Part shown: positions 36,546 through 47,517 of the stretch, piece by piece
How the letters are laid out: every line of letters begins with the position of its first letter
Numbering within the stretch: position 1 is the first letter of the stretch
Assembly: GCA_032158125.1 (NCBI GenBank)
Contig: JASKOT010000007.1
Location: 1 to 64,000, forward strand
Direction: 5' to 3'
DNA: 64,000 nucleotides
Source: Papiliotrema nemorosa
Taxonomy: Eukaryota > Basidiomycota > Tremellomycetes > Tremellales > Rhynchogastremaceae
Translations under genes and position numbers: made by a program
Notes under the pieces: model-generated
What the model saw: only the letters and a program-made list of their open reading frames with translations
Told to the model about the DNA's origin: nothing
Databases searched by the model: none

Positions 36546-38486
36546 CTATCCGCCCCATTGGAAGTGCATCTTCTGCCCTCCGCCTTGGAAACCTTGGAAG
36601 CCCTGAAAGCCGCCGCCCTGCTGGAAGAATTGAAACGGCATTCCCCCACCATGGTGCGCGAAAGGGTTTCCTCCCTGGCCCCCCGACGGATCGTTAGGAT
36701 CATCGCCATTATCATAGCGTGCTCTCAGACCTGTCTTGTCAATACTGGCGCGAACGAGAACGTTAGTTGTAAACTCGCCTTCGTCGCTCAACACTTCATA
36801 AGCCTCGTTCAGGGCAGCCATTTGTTCTGCTGTACCGCCGACATCAGGATGAACCGTCTTGGCCTTCTTGCGGCTGCGAGTCAGCTTGACATGACGCCAT
36901 GAGATTTGCGACTCACAAAGCTTTCTTTATTGTCCTCTCGTCGGCATCTCGGGGGACTTCGAGAACCTGCCTGTCAGAAATCATGCGCCCCGGGGAGATC
37001 GCCACCCACCTTGTAATAGTCTTTCTGCTTTGAGACTTTCAGCAGCTTCTGAGCCTTGTTGAGTCGATTGAGAATCTTGAAGTCAGCCAATCGAAGCCTT
37101 GATATGACCACCCACATCTTGGCTCGATCTACCCGACTTTTCAAATGCCGTCTCAAAGACTCGCTGCGCTTCTTCCCACTTTTCATCCTTCAATAGCTTC
37201 TCCCCACGACCGACCAGCCCATCGATGTTCCCCTCATCCATCTCGAGAGTCTCTTCACACCACCTCATTCCCTTGTCCTTCTTGAGGTCATTGGCACCCA
37301 CAGCCGCCTTGCACGCCAAAGCATACAATTCCAGCCGCGCCTGGCCTCTATGTCTCGGGTTGAACTCTGGTGCCAGGTATACTACCCCGTCCCTATTTGA
37401 CATGGCTTCGTTTAGTGCCGATTCAAATTTCACCAAGAGTCCGTCGTCACCGTCGAGGACACGTATCGCCTGCCGGAATGATCCGCCCTCGACAAAGTTT
37501 CTAGCCTTTGCCGTCTCCTTTTCGAGTGATCTAAGTAGCTTGTGGACTTTTTTGCATGGTTTGGAATCTGGATCATAGTGAAGGCACTGCTTGATATGGT
37601 TCATGGCGGTTGCCGAACCCAGCAGGAAATAGGAGATGTGTGATAGTTGTAGTGGAAGCTGTATATTTGAGGGATTAAGTGTTGCAAGACGCCTATGAAT
37701 TAGTCTGATGGGCACGGCGCAAAACTCACGTAAGGTCACCGTAGGCAGAGTCTATATCACCCAGTCCAGTCGAACACTCTACTCGAAGTTCCCGCATTTC
37801 GGCAGAATTTGGTCCGGCCTCTAATGCTCTCGTCGCGTGATCGACGCATTCCTGCCACTTTTTACTCTTGCGAAAGTTCTGGGCAGACTTCGCCGCAGCA
37901 ATGCCTTGCGAGATCGATTGGCCCTAAAACGTCAGTGTTGCAAAGCAGGACAGACCCACCAGTTCTTCGCTTTCGGCATCTTGCTTGCTCTTCCTATACT
38001 CCTTCAGCTCTGACCGAGCATCCTCAAATCGTCCTTCCTTAGTCAATATCTTTGCTTTTTGCAGATGAGCCTGTGAGGTTAGCATCCCATCTTCCAGGCT
38101 GCTTCGCCATACCTGCGCAAAAGTGGGATTGAGGCGTAGGATAGAGTCAAAGTCGTCGAGTGCGGCGTTGTGCTTGCCGAGGGATAGATAAACTGTTGCT
38201 CGTTTGTAATAATTCAGGTATGAGTTTGGATCCAGCTCTGCCAGTATCAGCCATGTTATTTTGTAGCGATATCCGATGAGCATAAAGGAACAGTGATTGG
38301 TGGATTGCGAGACATACCTATCGCCTCGCCATATGCTCGAGCCGCCGAGGTGTACTGTCCCTCGGACAGGAATCTGTTGGCATCCAGAACGATCTCCTGC
38401 GCAGTACGTTCTCCCAGGACCGGAGTGAGCGCCGAGAGTGATAGCAAGAGAGGGAGGGTCAAGCCCCAAGTCGGGCCGATTCGCAT
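36546..38486 (-). CDS. DNAJC3/P58IPK-like ER co-chaperone (TPR repeats + J domain)
   Basis: A signal peptide (MRIGPTWGLTLPLLLSLSAL) targets the ER lumen. Tandem TPR repeats follow: AQEIVLDANRFLSEGQYTSA, DPNSYLNYYKRATVYLSLGK, AHLQKAKILTKEGRFEDARS, and later ones through WEEAQRVFETAFEKS. Near the C terminus is a J domain: KVSKQKDYYKVLEVPRDADE, the HPD motif (KAKTVHPDVGG), then AALNEAYEVLSDEGLRARYD. A Gly/Phe-rich tail (GGGFQGFQGFQGGGQ) ends the protein. This is the DNAJC3 order: TPR-bound unfolded clients are passed to the ER Hsp70 BiP. About ten short introns interrupt it; one (36731-36778) is GC-AG. The start is ATG at 38486. It is divergent from cyanase across 314 bases. Confidence 0.92.
36731..36778 (-). 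other. GC-AG intron after the J domain core (48 nt, in frame)
   Basis: The donor is GCGAGT after GAC GAA G, the acceptor ends ACAAGACAG, and a consensus CTAAC lies inside. Removal restores EVLSDEGLRARYD, the standard end of a J domain. The intron is 48 nt without a stop, so retention would add 16 residues. Confidence 0.85.
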
Positions 38487-38800
38487 GTCGAGCTATCTCC
38501 GAGGGTCCACTTGATTGGTAAAGGGTAGCGGTTGTCTGTCGAGTGGTATTCTGTCCCAGTGAGCCTTCCAGGCGAGCTAGATGTCGTTTGTCAAGGTGGA
38601 CCGAAAGTGTCAACAATTTCCAGACATTGCCAGCTCAGCACGCTGATCTTGCGCGTCACCCACAATAATAGGCGTCAAAAACATCCGTCAGTAGCAAGTC
38701 GCGCCTATTTTCCACTGGCGTGCCTTCTATGGTCAGGTGCCCTCGACACAGCGACCATAGAAAGCGATCCTTCCGCTGTAGTATCTGGCATGCATACATC
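38487..38800. promoter_or_regulatory. Bidirectional promoter DNAJC3-like / CYN1
   Basis: 314 bases between divergent start codons (38486 on -, 38801 on +). No TATA box or clear unfolded-protein-response element is recognised by eye. Confidence 0.4.
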
Positions 38801-39519
38801 ATGTCGACACCCTTACCCGTCTACTGCATTGCGCTTTTGTCCTGGAAGACAGACTCGGGATTGACGTTTGCGGAGATAGCTTCGCAGCTCAACAAGCCGG
38901 AGGTCTGGACGACCGCCTTGTTCTTCGGTCAGGCCAAGACTGACGAGGCCACCGCCAGACAACTGCTGAAGATCTCGCAGACGGATGCGAATGATACTCT
39001 CAAGTACTACACAGTGGATGATCCCACTGTAAAACATTGTCCTGGTTGGGCCATCATCCATGGGTTGACAGGGAAAGGGGTCGACTCGAGAGGAGTAGAC
39101 GGAATGGTTACTAGAGGTGGAACGTGGGAATGGCCCCCCAAAGTATATCCAGCCAAGGACACCGACTGATCACCTCAGGATCCGGTGATCTACAGACTAT
39201 ATGAAGTACTTGTAGTCTACGGGACCTCGTACAAGGCGCTTATTGCCGAGAAGGCAAGTAATGACTTGGGAACCGATTGTGTAAGCTCAAGCTGCAGTTT
39301 GGCGATGGGATCATGTCCGCGATCGGTGTGTGGTGGATCGTATTGAATTTGACTCTCAGGTTTCCGCACGTCTGTCGAGAAGAAGCGAGACGAAACTGGA
39401 GACCGGGTGGTGATCACTCTAGATGGAAAGGTAGGCCTGCGGTTAATGACAAGGCTGCTGAGACCCAGTTCCTGCCCTACTCGAGCACCGATCAATGGGA
39501 TATGAGTCTGTCCAAATGA
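38801..39519 (+). CDS. CYN1: Cyanate hydratase (cyanase)
   Basis: Converts cyanate plus bicarbonate to ammonia and CO2 (via carbamate), detoxifying cyanate and supplying nitrogen. The exons used (38801-39142, 39179-39253, 39298-39325, 39360-39430, 39469-39519) join to 188 residues. The helical N-terminal domain (SGLTFAEIASQLNKPEVWTT, ALFFGQAKTDE) resembles a DNA-binding fold. The catalytic domain has RGGTWEWPPKDPVIYRLYEV, EKFGDGIMSAIGF and RVVITLDGKFLPY. Active-site residues are all present as R120, E123 and S146. The protein is about 30 residues longer than usual between the domains (KYYTVDDPTVKHCPGWAIIH), so a further small intron or a lineage insertion there is possible. One intron (39254-39297) is GC-AG. 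Confidence 0.93.
39254..39297 (+). other. GC-AG intron of cyanase (44 nt)
   Basis: The donor is GCAAGT after GCC GAG AAG and the acceptor is GCTGCAG. It joins AEK to FGDGIMSAI, the invariant cyanase active-site stretch. No GT donor gives this join. Retention shifts the frame before the catalytic serine. Confidence 0.9.
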
Positions 39520-42500
39520 GTCGCCGCCTGCATATTCCTTGAAAGAGATGAGTTGATAATGTACCTGTATGCAATTCTAAGTAAATGGTGCCGTGCTTGC
39601 TGGGAGTCTGATTCAAGCCGATCTTTATGATCTATTCATTTCCGCAGTGAAATGCAGTCTGGCTTGCGCGTCAGAGACGCCTTGTCATGAGTACTGATGT
39701 CTGGTATGTGATCAGGTAGGCGCAATGAAGGTACATTACTTATGACATATGACAGGATCGACGTTATAGCTCGAAATCTTAGTCTGCTGCAGATCGGACG
39801 AGCTTTGGCTCGCAATTGCGCCATGGGCTTACCATTCACTCGACCATGCGGTGCATCAGGCATATGAGCCGGTCCTGGTGCACCACTTCTCAGCGAACCC
39901 GATGCTTTGCATGCATGCCTATATCGCGTAAAGGGTGAGTATTTGTGGACGGTGAATGGATCTAAGAGGGAATACAGAGTTTCGATCTACCGGTCCTGTG
40001 TACTTTTGAACGTAAACCCAATCTCTGGTAAGGCCCACTTGCTAAAGAGTCGCGCCACATTGGACTTAATTGCCTGGGGTTCCAATATTGTGCCAACCTA
40101 GAGCATTGACCGATGGAATGAGCCAGACGGATGGGCGTGAATCGAGCAGATGGGTTCGGCGATTCGAGAGGTATTCGTGCATCGATCCTCTACGGCCGTT
40201 CTGAGACCGGATACGGTCAAGAACGAAAGGAAGACTGCTGAAATATACTCTGTGTCGGCAAGTCGCGCGGCGAGACACGCTTATGTCTCGGAGCAAGAGA
40301 TGTGACTTTTGGGGGTTCCTCATGCGTTATGCCTGAAAGGTTTGCCAACCTTTGAATGGTCGAGGCAATCAGACACAATAACGGTCGCAGAAGCCTGGTT
40401 GGATTTACGAGTACTGGAGGCTATACAGCACATTCGGATGAGATCTCAGATCAAGTCGTGGTAAGATCTGCTATTTGAATCCCAGATTCAGGCTCGGGAC
40501 TAACTTGCGCCTTTCCGTGTCTACCCTTCATTCAAGGTTCATTGCGTAAACCGAACACCCAATTATGCCTCCGAAGAAGTCGCCGCATGATACGGGTATC
40601 GGCACGAGCGGGAAGCGTTCTTATTAAGTTGGTCGGTGCATGACTCTCGTGTCATATGCCTGAACCTCCCTGGTTGATATAGTTTCCATACGAACGGCCA
40701 TACGCCACGGTGTCATCCGCTTCCACCACGAAACCCTTAAAAAGATGCACGACTTCTCCTACTCGTGCACGACGTTCTGAAACCGCGTTGGTGATAGTTT
40801 GTCCGAAGAACTAGTTGTGGTAAGAAAAAAACGTAAAACCACGGGCTTTAAGGGATAATGACAAAATGATCGACTTGCCTTCTGTTACCGCATATTTGTG
40901 CCATGCTTGTCATGTTGGAGCAGTGTGTCGGGTACTCGTACGTTACCCTGTCGGAAGGCTCGGATGAGTTCACTCAAGGCGTGGCTTTAGTCGATTCCGA
41001 TTTTACGACTATCTTGTCTCTGATGACGGGACCCATGGAGTAGACCCCGAACGATGGAAGCATGCTGGCGCAGCTGTTCGCATGTTTTGATGGATGTCTT
41101 TTGTCTTTGCATCGTCGTTCTTCTCTTCGTACAATCATCCTGCGCGCTTGAATACGAATCGCGACCTCTGCAGTTCTACGAACCTCACGGCTACGAAAGA
41201 CAAACAGAGGATCTCTGAGCGACGAAATTCATTCTTCCAGGTGAGTCCGCCTTTTCCAAAGTTCCGCGTGGTGGTCTGTGGTTTCTGTTGTTCTGTAATT
41301 CGTGTCTCTGTCAAAGCTGTGCTTGCTGGCCGGACGAGTCGCCGGTGGGACTGCGTTCGGTGGTTCAGAAACGTCTTTTGACGGTCTTCTGCGAGAGAGT
41401 ACGACCTCTTCAATCTTTCTTTCATCCTCTGACATCACCGTTCCTACAAAGAGGTCACTTTTGGGTTGTTGTTCCTTGTCCTTGCTCGGTTCGCGGGGAG
41501 CACGACGTACTGGGAGATTACAGCTCGATGGGAGATGACATGAGGAGGGTGCGCAAGCACTGGAATCTTGGATCCATGAAAATCCGATCCTCGGGCGCTA
41601 CACCCAGTTCCGGTCTTTCCGGCGAAAGAGCGCTTCTTGTGTTTCGGGAACAATGGGGTTCGCGGGTTGGATGACGGGACATGTTCAGACCACCATTTAT
41701 CGTACTTGCACACGCATACGCTGATGGTGGTGGTGGAGTTTGGCGTGGTCTGTCATGGGCGCGAGGCGTACAACACCCGTGGTGAAGACGAAATGTGTGG
41801 TTTGTTTCGCGGGGCGAGACCTTGACCGGAATAGGTCAAGTGTGTCATACCATTTCGTCGAAATCCTGAATTCTCTTTTTGGGATGTCTCGCACACATAT
41901 GCCAAGGTTCACCACATACATACCCCAACCTCCCCTTTGCCGTCAGAACAGGGCGCGTCGTGTTAAAATGGGTTCAAGATCAGAGTTGGATAGGTGCATT
42001 GTTGCATTCAACGGGAGAGGAACAAGGGGGAATGATCCAATCATGTCGTCTTAGGCGTCTCTTGCCCCCTTTGGGTTGAAACATGATTCAGCATCAATCC
42101 ATCCATACCCAGGACGGGACAGTGGTGGATGTCTAATTGTCCGGTCTCACTTATCATCTGCATTGGACGGCGGACTGGGAGCGACGAAAGAGAGTAGATG
42201 CTGATACCTTGCAAAGGCCTTTCGACATCATCAACTCGCCTTGCATGTAATCACTTCGCCCTGACGATCATTCCCCTCTCACCTTCTAGTCGAGTTACAT
42301 CCCGAGACCATTCGATTGCCCGAGGTACGTCCGAAGGCTTTTAAGGGGGTCTCGACGCTGATCATTGCCAGGTCCGACGTTGACCGATTACGCGCCCCTA
42401 TTACAGTGAATACATAAACAGGAGAACATTTTGGCTTGCAAGTGCACACGCTCTAGACGGTGGATTGTCAGGTGAGTCTCCTTCCATCCTGAAACCCCTC

Positions 42501-43184
42501 CAGGTGGATATTCCTTTGCGCTTCTCCTCCCCGTCATTATCCAAGTCTCCTTGAGACTGGTAGACCACTCTCGGCGATCGTCCCGTCACCCCTCGCCTCA
42601 CCCTTGCCATGCGTATGATGAACCCCAACGGCACCTCATTTACGCCAACGGACAGCTTTATCCTTCCCCTGGAGCACTGCCCTCCCAAGCAAGGCGGTCT
42701 ATACATGCAAGGGAGAGGACAATGTATAAAACTCCCCCATCCACACCTTCGCGCCCCGAGACATTACAAGTCTAGAACTCCAACTGAACGATATAGCCAC
42801 CCCCTTCCCCACCTCCCCCGTCAAACTTGTTCGCCTCTTATATATCTCAGACCGTTCTTGTTATTTGCCCCTCTTGCATTCTGCATTTCAATCCCGACTG
42901 ACCGTGGTGAGTCGTCTTTATTCATCGCAAACAGTCTTACTCCTTCACCCTACCTCCCAGTCGCAATTTAACCAAGACTGCGGCTGTTGATGCAGAGACG
43001 CCCCTGTTATTACTGGTTTTGAACCTTTGACTGATGCGTGACAGAAACCGGACACAGAGGGGCTGTCATTTGGCGTCCTCACGTCGACGCTACTTATTCA
43101 GCCCAACACGTCCGTGCCCGAGACCAATTCCTCTTGCTCTCGTCTCCTCTTGCACAATCTTTCTTGGTGAGCAGTGTTCGTTCA
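39520..43184. promoter_or_regulatory. Long non-coding interval upstream of SOK1/TCP11
   Basis: About 3.7 kb with no convincing gene on either strand, by far the largest gap in a window where most gaps are 0.1-1.3 kb. The distal part (39.5-41 kb) has no sustained frames. The proximal part is C/T-rich, with TATA-like motifs near 42723 (gtataaaac) and 42839 (tatatatct) and potential leader-intron donors (gtgagt at about 41240, 42472 and 42907). It most likely holds an extended promoter, a long spliced 5' leader of the SOK1 gene and/or a non-coding transcript. Confidence 0.5.
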
Positions 43185-45892
43185 ATGGATTCCACTCATC
43201 ATAGACATAGCACGATGGACCCCAATCATTCCCCCTCCTCTCCTCTACCACACCATCGACACTCGTCCTCACACGCAGATCAACCTCCCCCTGATCGTAC
43301 CACCACCGCCGAGTCAAACAAGCTCAACCTTCCCCCAACATACTCTCCGGGCACGAGTGGACCTAGCGAGACTCAACTGCCTTCGTTCTCCGCGCAATGG
43401 GAAGCACCCAATCAGGTCAACTCCCCCCTCTCCGACGCATATGAGAGTCACCCTTGGCAGACGCAAGCGGTGGCTGGCCCTTCGTCAATACCTTACATTG
43501 ATCCAGCCCTGTCTCCACCCGAAATCTCGAGCGCCCTCACCACGCCCTCCATGCCTACCGAACCTGCTCTCCTCACCTCCGAACCCCTCAACAGATCAAC
43601 ATCGACCGCCGGATCGCCAATCATTCCCTTTCCCCCAGACTCTATGGCGTCCAGCCCTCCACACCCTCCTGTGACCGGCAAGAGAGACCGTGCACAATCC
43701 TTGCCACCCCTCTCACCTGATCTCAAGAGAATCAAATACCGGCATGACCCTCAGACGCCATCTCAACCGTGGAAGTGGTATTATCGGGACACCACGCGAC
43801 AATCGAGAGACAAGTATAAATTTCAGCGAGCACAAGAAGCGGCCGAGGGGCTACGTCGGGAGTTGGAAGCTGGCCGAACACGTCAACCAACCTCGGTGAT
43901 TGTGGCATCTCGACAGCCACCCATCAACACGTCGACCTTGAAGTCCCTCGATGCGAACGAGATTTTGAAAAATCCTCAGCTCCGACACGATCTCTTATTC
44001 GATGCACTGGCCTTCCGACCTGTCAGCACCATTACCATGACGCACTCCGCTCCCGAGGTTGGCTCTGCTCGCGATCCAGCTCTTGACCCCAGAGCGGCGT
44101 GCGCAGTGGCGGACATGTACTGGGACAGCATTCATGAGGAGATCACCAAGGGCTGTAGATGTGCTCGCTGGCGGGTGAATGGGTTGGAAGGCAAAATCGA
44201 TATGGCCTCGTTGTTAGCAAAGAAGCGAGAACCTGGCTGCTGCTGCGGTGCCTGGAGGCAAGACCTACCGGAAGGAGCTTGGTGGGATTGGCAAGATCGA
44301 AGGTGGCAGTCTCGATTGCCAGACATGATCAAGAGTGAGCGCGCCCACAGCGATCGCGCTGACATGTAGCACTCCGAGAGATTCTCTTGTCCTTGATGGG
44401 TTCGACCACCCCTTGTTCCAACCACTTTGCCCATTCATTTTCCCCTGAAGCGCTGACTGCCCACGAAACGAGCTGCCCAACGGTCACCCACGCACTGGTA
44501 CCAGAATTGTACAAGATGCTCGACCCTGAATTCATCACCATACGAATCCGTCGACAAGCGTTCGGCCTAGACATCTTTAGGATGCTGGGTGAAGCGATGA
44601 AGGTACATTGCGCGCCTGTGAGGGATGCAATGGTGGACGATATGGTGGAGACTGCTACAATGGGCAACGTGGCGCTAGGACTTCGCAAGGCCTTTGATTG
44701 CGTGGAGGTGATGAAGCTGGCAAGTCTAGCGACTTGTTGCCGGTTTACGCTAATATGTTAGGATATTGCAAACCACCAAGTACACGCTCTGCGACCGTAT
44801 CTATGGCGATCCGCTGCCAGCCATGAGCTCGCGGCATTCCGAGCGACTCTTTTCACCTCCGGTATGACGCTTGAGAACTCGACGACTCGGCGATGGATGA
44901 GAGCAGCTTCTACTCGATTGATCAAGACGCTTCCGCCCTCGAAAAGGCCTTGTCTGGTGGAATCCCGCGGACACTTTGTCTTCAAGTCTGTCGTAGAGGG
45001 TTTCATCGATTTGGTCTGTTCAAATTGGACCGACATTCCCTCGACATGGCCTCCAATGCCTCAACGACGGGTAGGCAATTCGGCTGCGAGCATCCAGCTG
45101 GTCGAGATGTCACCTCTGACCAATGTCAACGTTCCCGAAACCCTTCGATTTGATATCCGAAGGATCAAAGGCTTCAACGCGGATATGATTGACCTCGCCA
45201 TCACGCACATGATCTTGGGCGAATTCGTCAAGGGCTACAAGGTGCACAATCCCGCTTCGACTTTTGGTCAGATCAAAGAGGCTGCTGCCGTGGCTAAAGA
45301 CGATATCGATTCTGCTTTTGTCTCGCCTGGAGTTTACCAGACCTTTATCAATGGGGATCAGACTTCCGACCTGGCTATACGACTAGCAACTAGGATTGTA
45401 AGGACTGGAAGATTGTTTGCAGACAAGCCGGCGATTGTTTCGAGAGACGACATCTTGAAGATTGAGTCGATCGGCCGGGCGTTTGATGCCATCCTGTCGA
45501 CACAGATCCGACTCGACTCGGCAATGTTCATCGCGGCGATGAAGCAGATTCGTATTGGTATCGAGAAATCGCTGACACACCACCTCGCTTGTGTACCACC
45601 TGCCGGGACCGCCGAGCCAGACTGTTCCATGGTCGAGAGGGAGCTCGCCATAGTGACAGGTATTGCGCCGATATCCACGATCGAATCCGGACCCGCGGGT
45701 CGTCGAGCGGAATACCAAACCCTTGTCGCGCGACTCGAAGAACATAACGACCGGGTGATCAAGGTCAACAAGCTGGACCATGTCTATGATGACATCAGAA
45801 GTCTGTGCGGAAAGATGTCCAAGATCATTTCGTTCAACTTGAATGTGTTTATTGACACATATATGGAGAAGGGGATGATTATCGGGGCATGA
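43185..45892 (+). CDS. SOK1: TCP11/SOK1-family protein
   Basis: Three exons (43185-44334, 44370-44719, 44762-45892) join to 876 residues. In yeast, Sok1 suppresses loss of protein kinase A and acts in nutrient/cAMP signalling. The first ~270 residues are Ser/Pro/His-rich and disordered. The Tcp11 domain then covers most of the rest: LDANEILKNPQLRHDLLFDA, MYWDSIHEEITKGC, TLREILLSLMGS, LDPEFITIRIRRQAFGLDIF, CAPVRDAMVDDMVETA, MKLDIANHQVHALRPYLW and, far downstream, LRFDIRRIKGFNADMIDLAI. A cysteine-rich insert (REPGCCCGAWRQD) sits within it. The ATG at 43185 is used; the frame is open further upstream, so an earlier start or spliced leader is possible. The second intron is GC-AG. Confidence 0.85.
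44720..44761 (+). other. GC-AG intron of SOK1/TCP11 (42 nt)
   Basis: The donor is GCAAGT after ATG AAG CTG and the acceptor is ATGTTAG, with a gctaat branch-like element. It joins VEVMKL to DIANHQVHALRP, a conserved block of the Tcp11 family. It is a multiple of three but ends in an in-frame TAG, so retention truncates the protein. Confidence 0.88.
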
Positions 45893-46122
45893 GGGAAATT
45901 GGGGGCGAGCGTCTTGTGTCTCATTCTTGCGCTTGAAACTCTTCATACACGTAACTTTTAATGGCTTGACGATACCTTGATTCCTCCTCCTTGTATATTG
46001 AAACGATTGATTCTTGATCATCTGTCCCATTGTGTCTATAGTACTTGGGTAGAGTAGAAAAGGGATACATGTAGCTACGCATCGCCTACTGTATGATCAC
46101 CGGCACTCAGAAGCAAGTCTGC

Positions 46123-47517
46123 TCAGTGAAATTGCCCTCCTAGCCCTTTGAAGCCATCTTTCATGTGAAATCCCTCAAATCCCGCCAAAAGCTCCTCAAT
46201 GTCACCACTGTCTTTATGTTCACCTTCCACAGTCTTGATCTTGCTTCTCAGGGACACTGGCAAGACCCGCCATTCACGTGTATCCTCGCCGCTCGCTGGT
46301 ACCTGTTCCGTCCAGTCAGATCTCACTCCAAGTGAGTTATCGAAGTAGTGGTAGTGTTCGTCAATATCAGTAGCTTCAGTCACCGGATCCTCCTTGTCCT
46401 CCGTATCCTGCATCCCACCAGAGCTGGGTCCGTTATCAAAGATGACTGTCCCGGTGTCCGAGCCCTCACTATCCACCTCATTGGCACATTTCATAGTGTT
46501 AATGGCATCGTGTGATGTTACCTTCTGACCAGGACGAACTGTGTTGGAGCCAGAGCAACCACTACGAGCGTCTTCGTCAATGATCGGGTTGAACTCGAGG
46601 AACGTGGCAGGTTGAAACATGACAGAGCTAGATCTCCCACTTCGCCCGACCTCGTGCTTGCTGTGGATCACGCCTGGGTCATGCTCCAAGTTACGCTCCC
46701 ACATCCCAAGCTCGGAAAGGATCGTGAGATGTCTGGTTGATAGATCAGTCGCCTTCATCCAGCGGACGGGCTCTGGGGTCCACAACGAAAACGAGTCATG
46801 TGTTCCCGGCCATCCAGACTCCCCCAGCGCTCTTGAAGAATCATGTTTCACCTCTTCCAGCTGGTCGAGCAAGATTTTAATCTCTCGTGCCAGAGGATCG
46901 GGTCTGTGAGAAGCAGGAGTCTCCCATTCAAATCTCTCCACGCTCTCTTCGGTCCCTGGCCAGATATCGTCGTAGCGCTCGGTATTTGTTTTCGGGTCCG
47001 AATCGCCACTTGACAGTTCACCCAGAATGAGTTGTCCATTCGCTTGAACGTCCATACCATCGCTGCGAGGTAATGTTCGGCCGCTTGTTTGCAGAAAGTC
47101 ATTACTAGAGAAGTAGATCGGACATGCCGTACCAAAGACCAAGTCAGGCTGGTTGGAGTCGAAAGTGGGTGCGGAATTGAGGGGGAAAACGAGGGGCGCA
47201 TCGGGGAGCTCAGTGTTGTTCGAGTCCTCTTCGACCCCGCTGCAAGAATGAGCAGCATAATCCTCCCATTTTCCATCCTCCATTGAGCCGTCGAATTCAC
47301 TGTCCGTGTCGCTGAAAGGCACGGGTAAAGTTCGATTTTGATCTCGGAGAGGATTGCCAAGGGTGGGCAGGATGAGGTCGCCTAGATGTCTGCGTGATGT
47401 CCGCTTGGAACGGTGTGAATCTGGCGTTGAGCCGAAGTCTTCTTCCGTCCTCTTTCGTTTATGGCCCACAGTCGACTCGTCTACGGGATATCCCATTTTC
47501 ATACCATTTTCATCCAT
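46123..47517 (-). CDS. Unknown 464-residue acidic protein, intronless
   Basis: One uninterrupted exon with a true ATG encodes 464 residues, unusual in this intron-dense region. A basic segment near the start (GHKRKRTEEDF, then HRSKRTSRRH) looks like a nuclear localisation signal. The remainder is strongly acidic with many Asp/Glu/Ser/Thr. One short helical block (PLAREIKILLDQLEEVKHDS) and a C-terminal helix (DIEELLAGFEGFHMKDGF) stand out. No catalytic domain or membrane helix. An acidic nuclear protein such as a transcriptional activator or chaperone is conceivable, but this is inference. Confidence 0.6.
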   Translation of the reverse strand: MDENGMKMGYPVDESTVGHKRKRTEEDFGSTPDSHRSKRTSRRHLGDLILPTLGNPLRDQNRTLPVPFSDTDSEFDGSMEDGKWEDYAAHSCSGVEEDSNNTELPDAPLVFPLNSAPTFDSNQPDLVFGTACPIYFSSNDFLQTSGRTLPRSDGMDVQANGQLILGELSSGDSDPKTNTERYDDIWPGTEESVERFEWETPASHRPDPLAREIKILLDQLEEVKHDSSRALGESGWPGTHDSFSLWTPEPVRWMKATDLSTRHLTILSELGMWERNLEHDPGVIHSKHEVGRSGRSSSVMFQPATFLEFNPIIDEDARSGCSGSNTVRPGQKVTSHDAINTMKCANEVDSEGSDTGTVIFDNGPSSGGMQDTEDKEDPVTEATDIDEHYHYFDNSLGVRSDWTEQVPASGEDTREWRVLPVSLRSKIKTVEGEHKDSGDIEELLAGFEGFHMKDGFKGLGGQFH

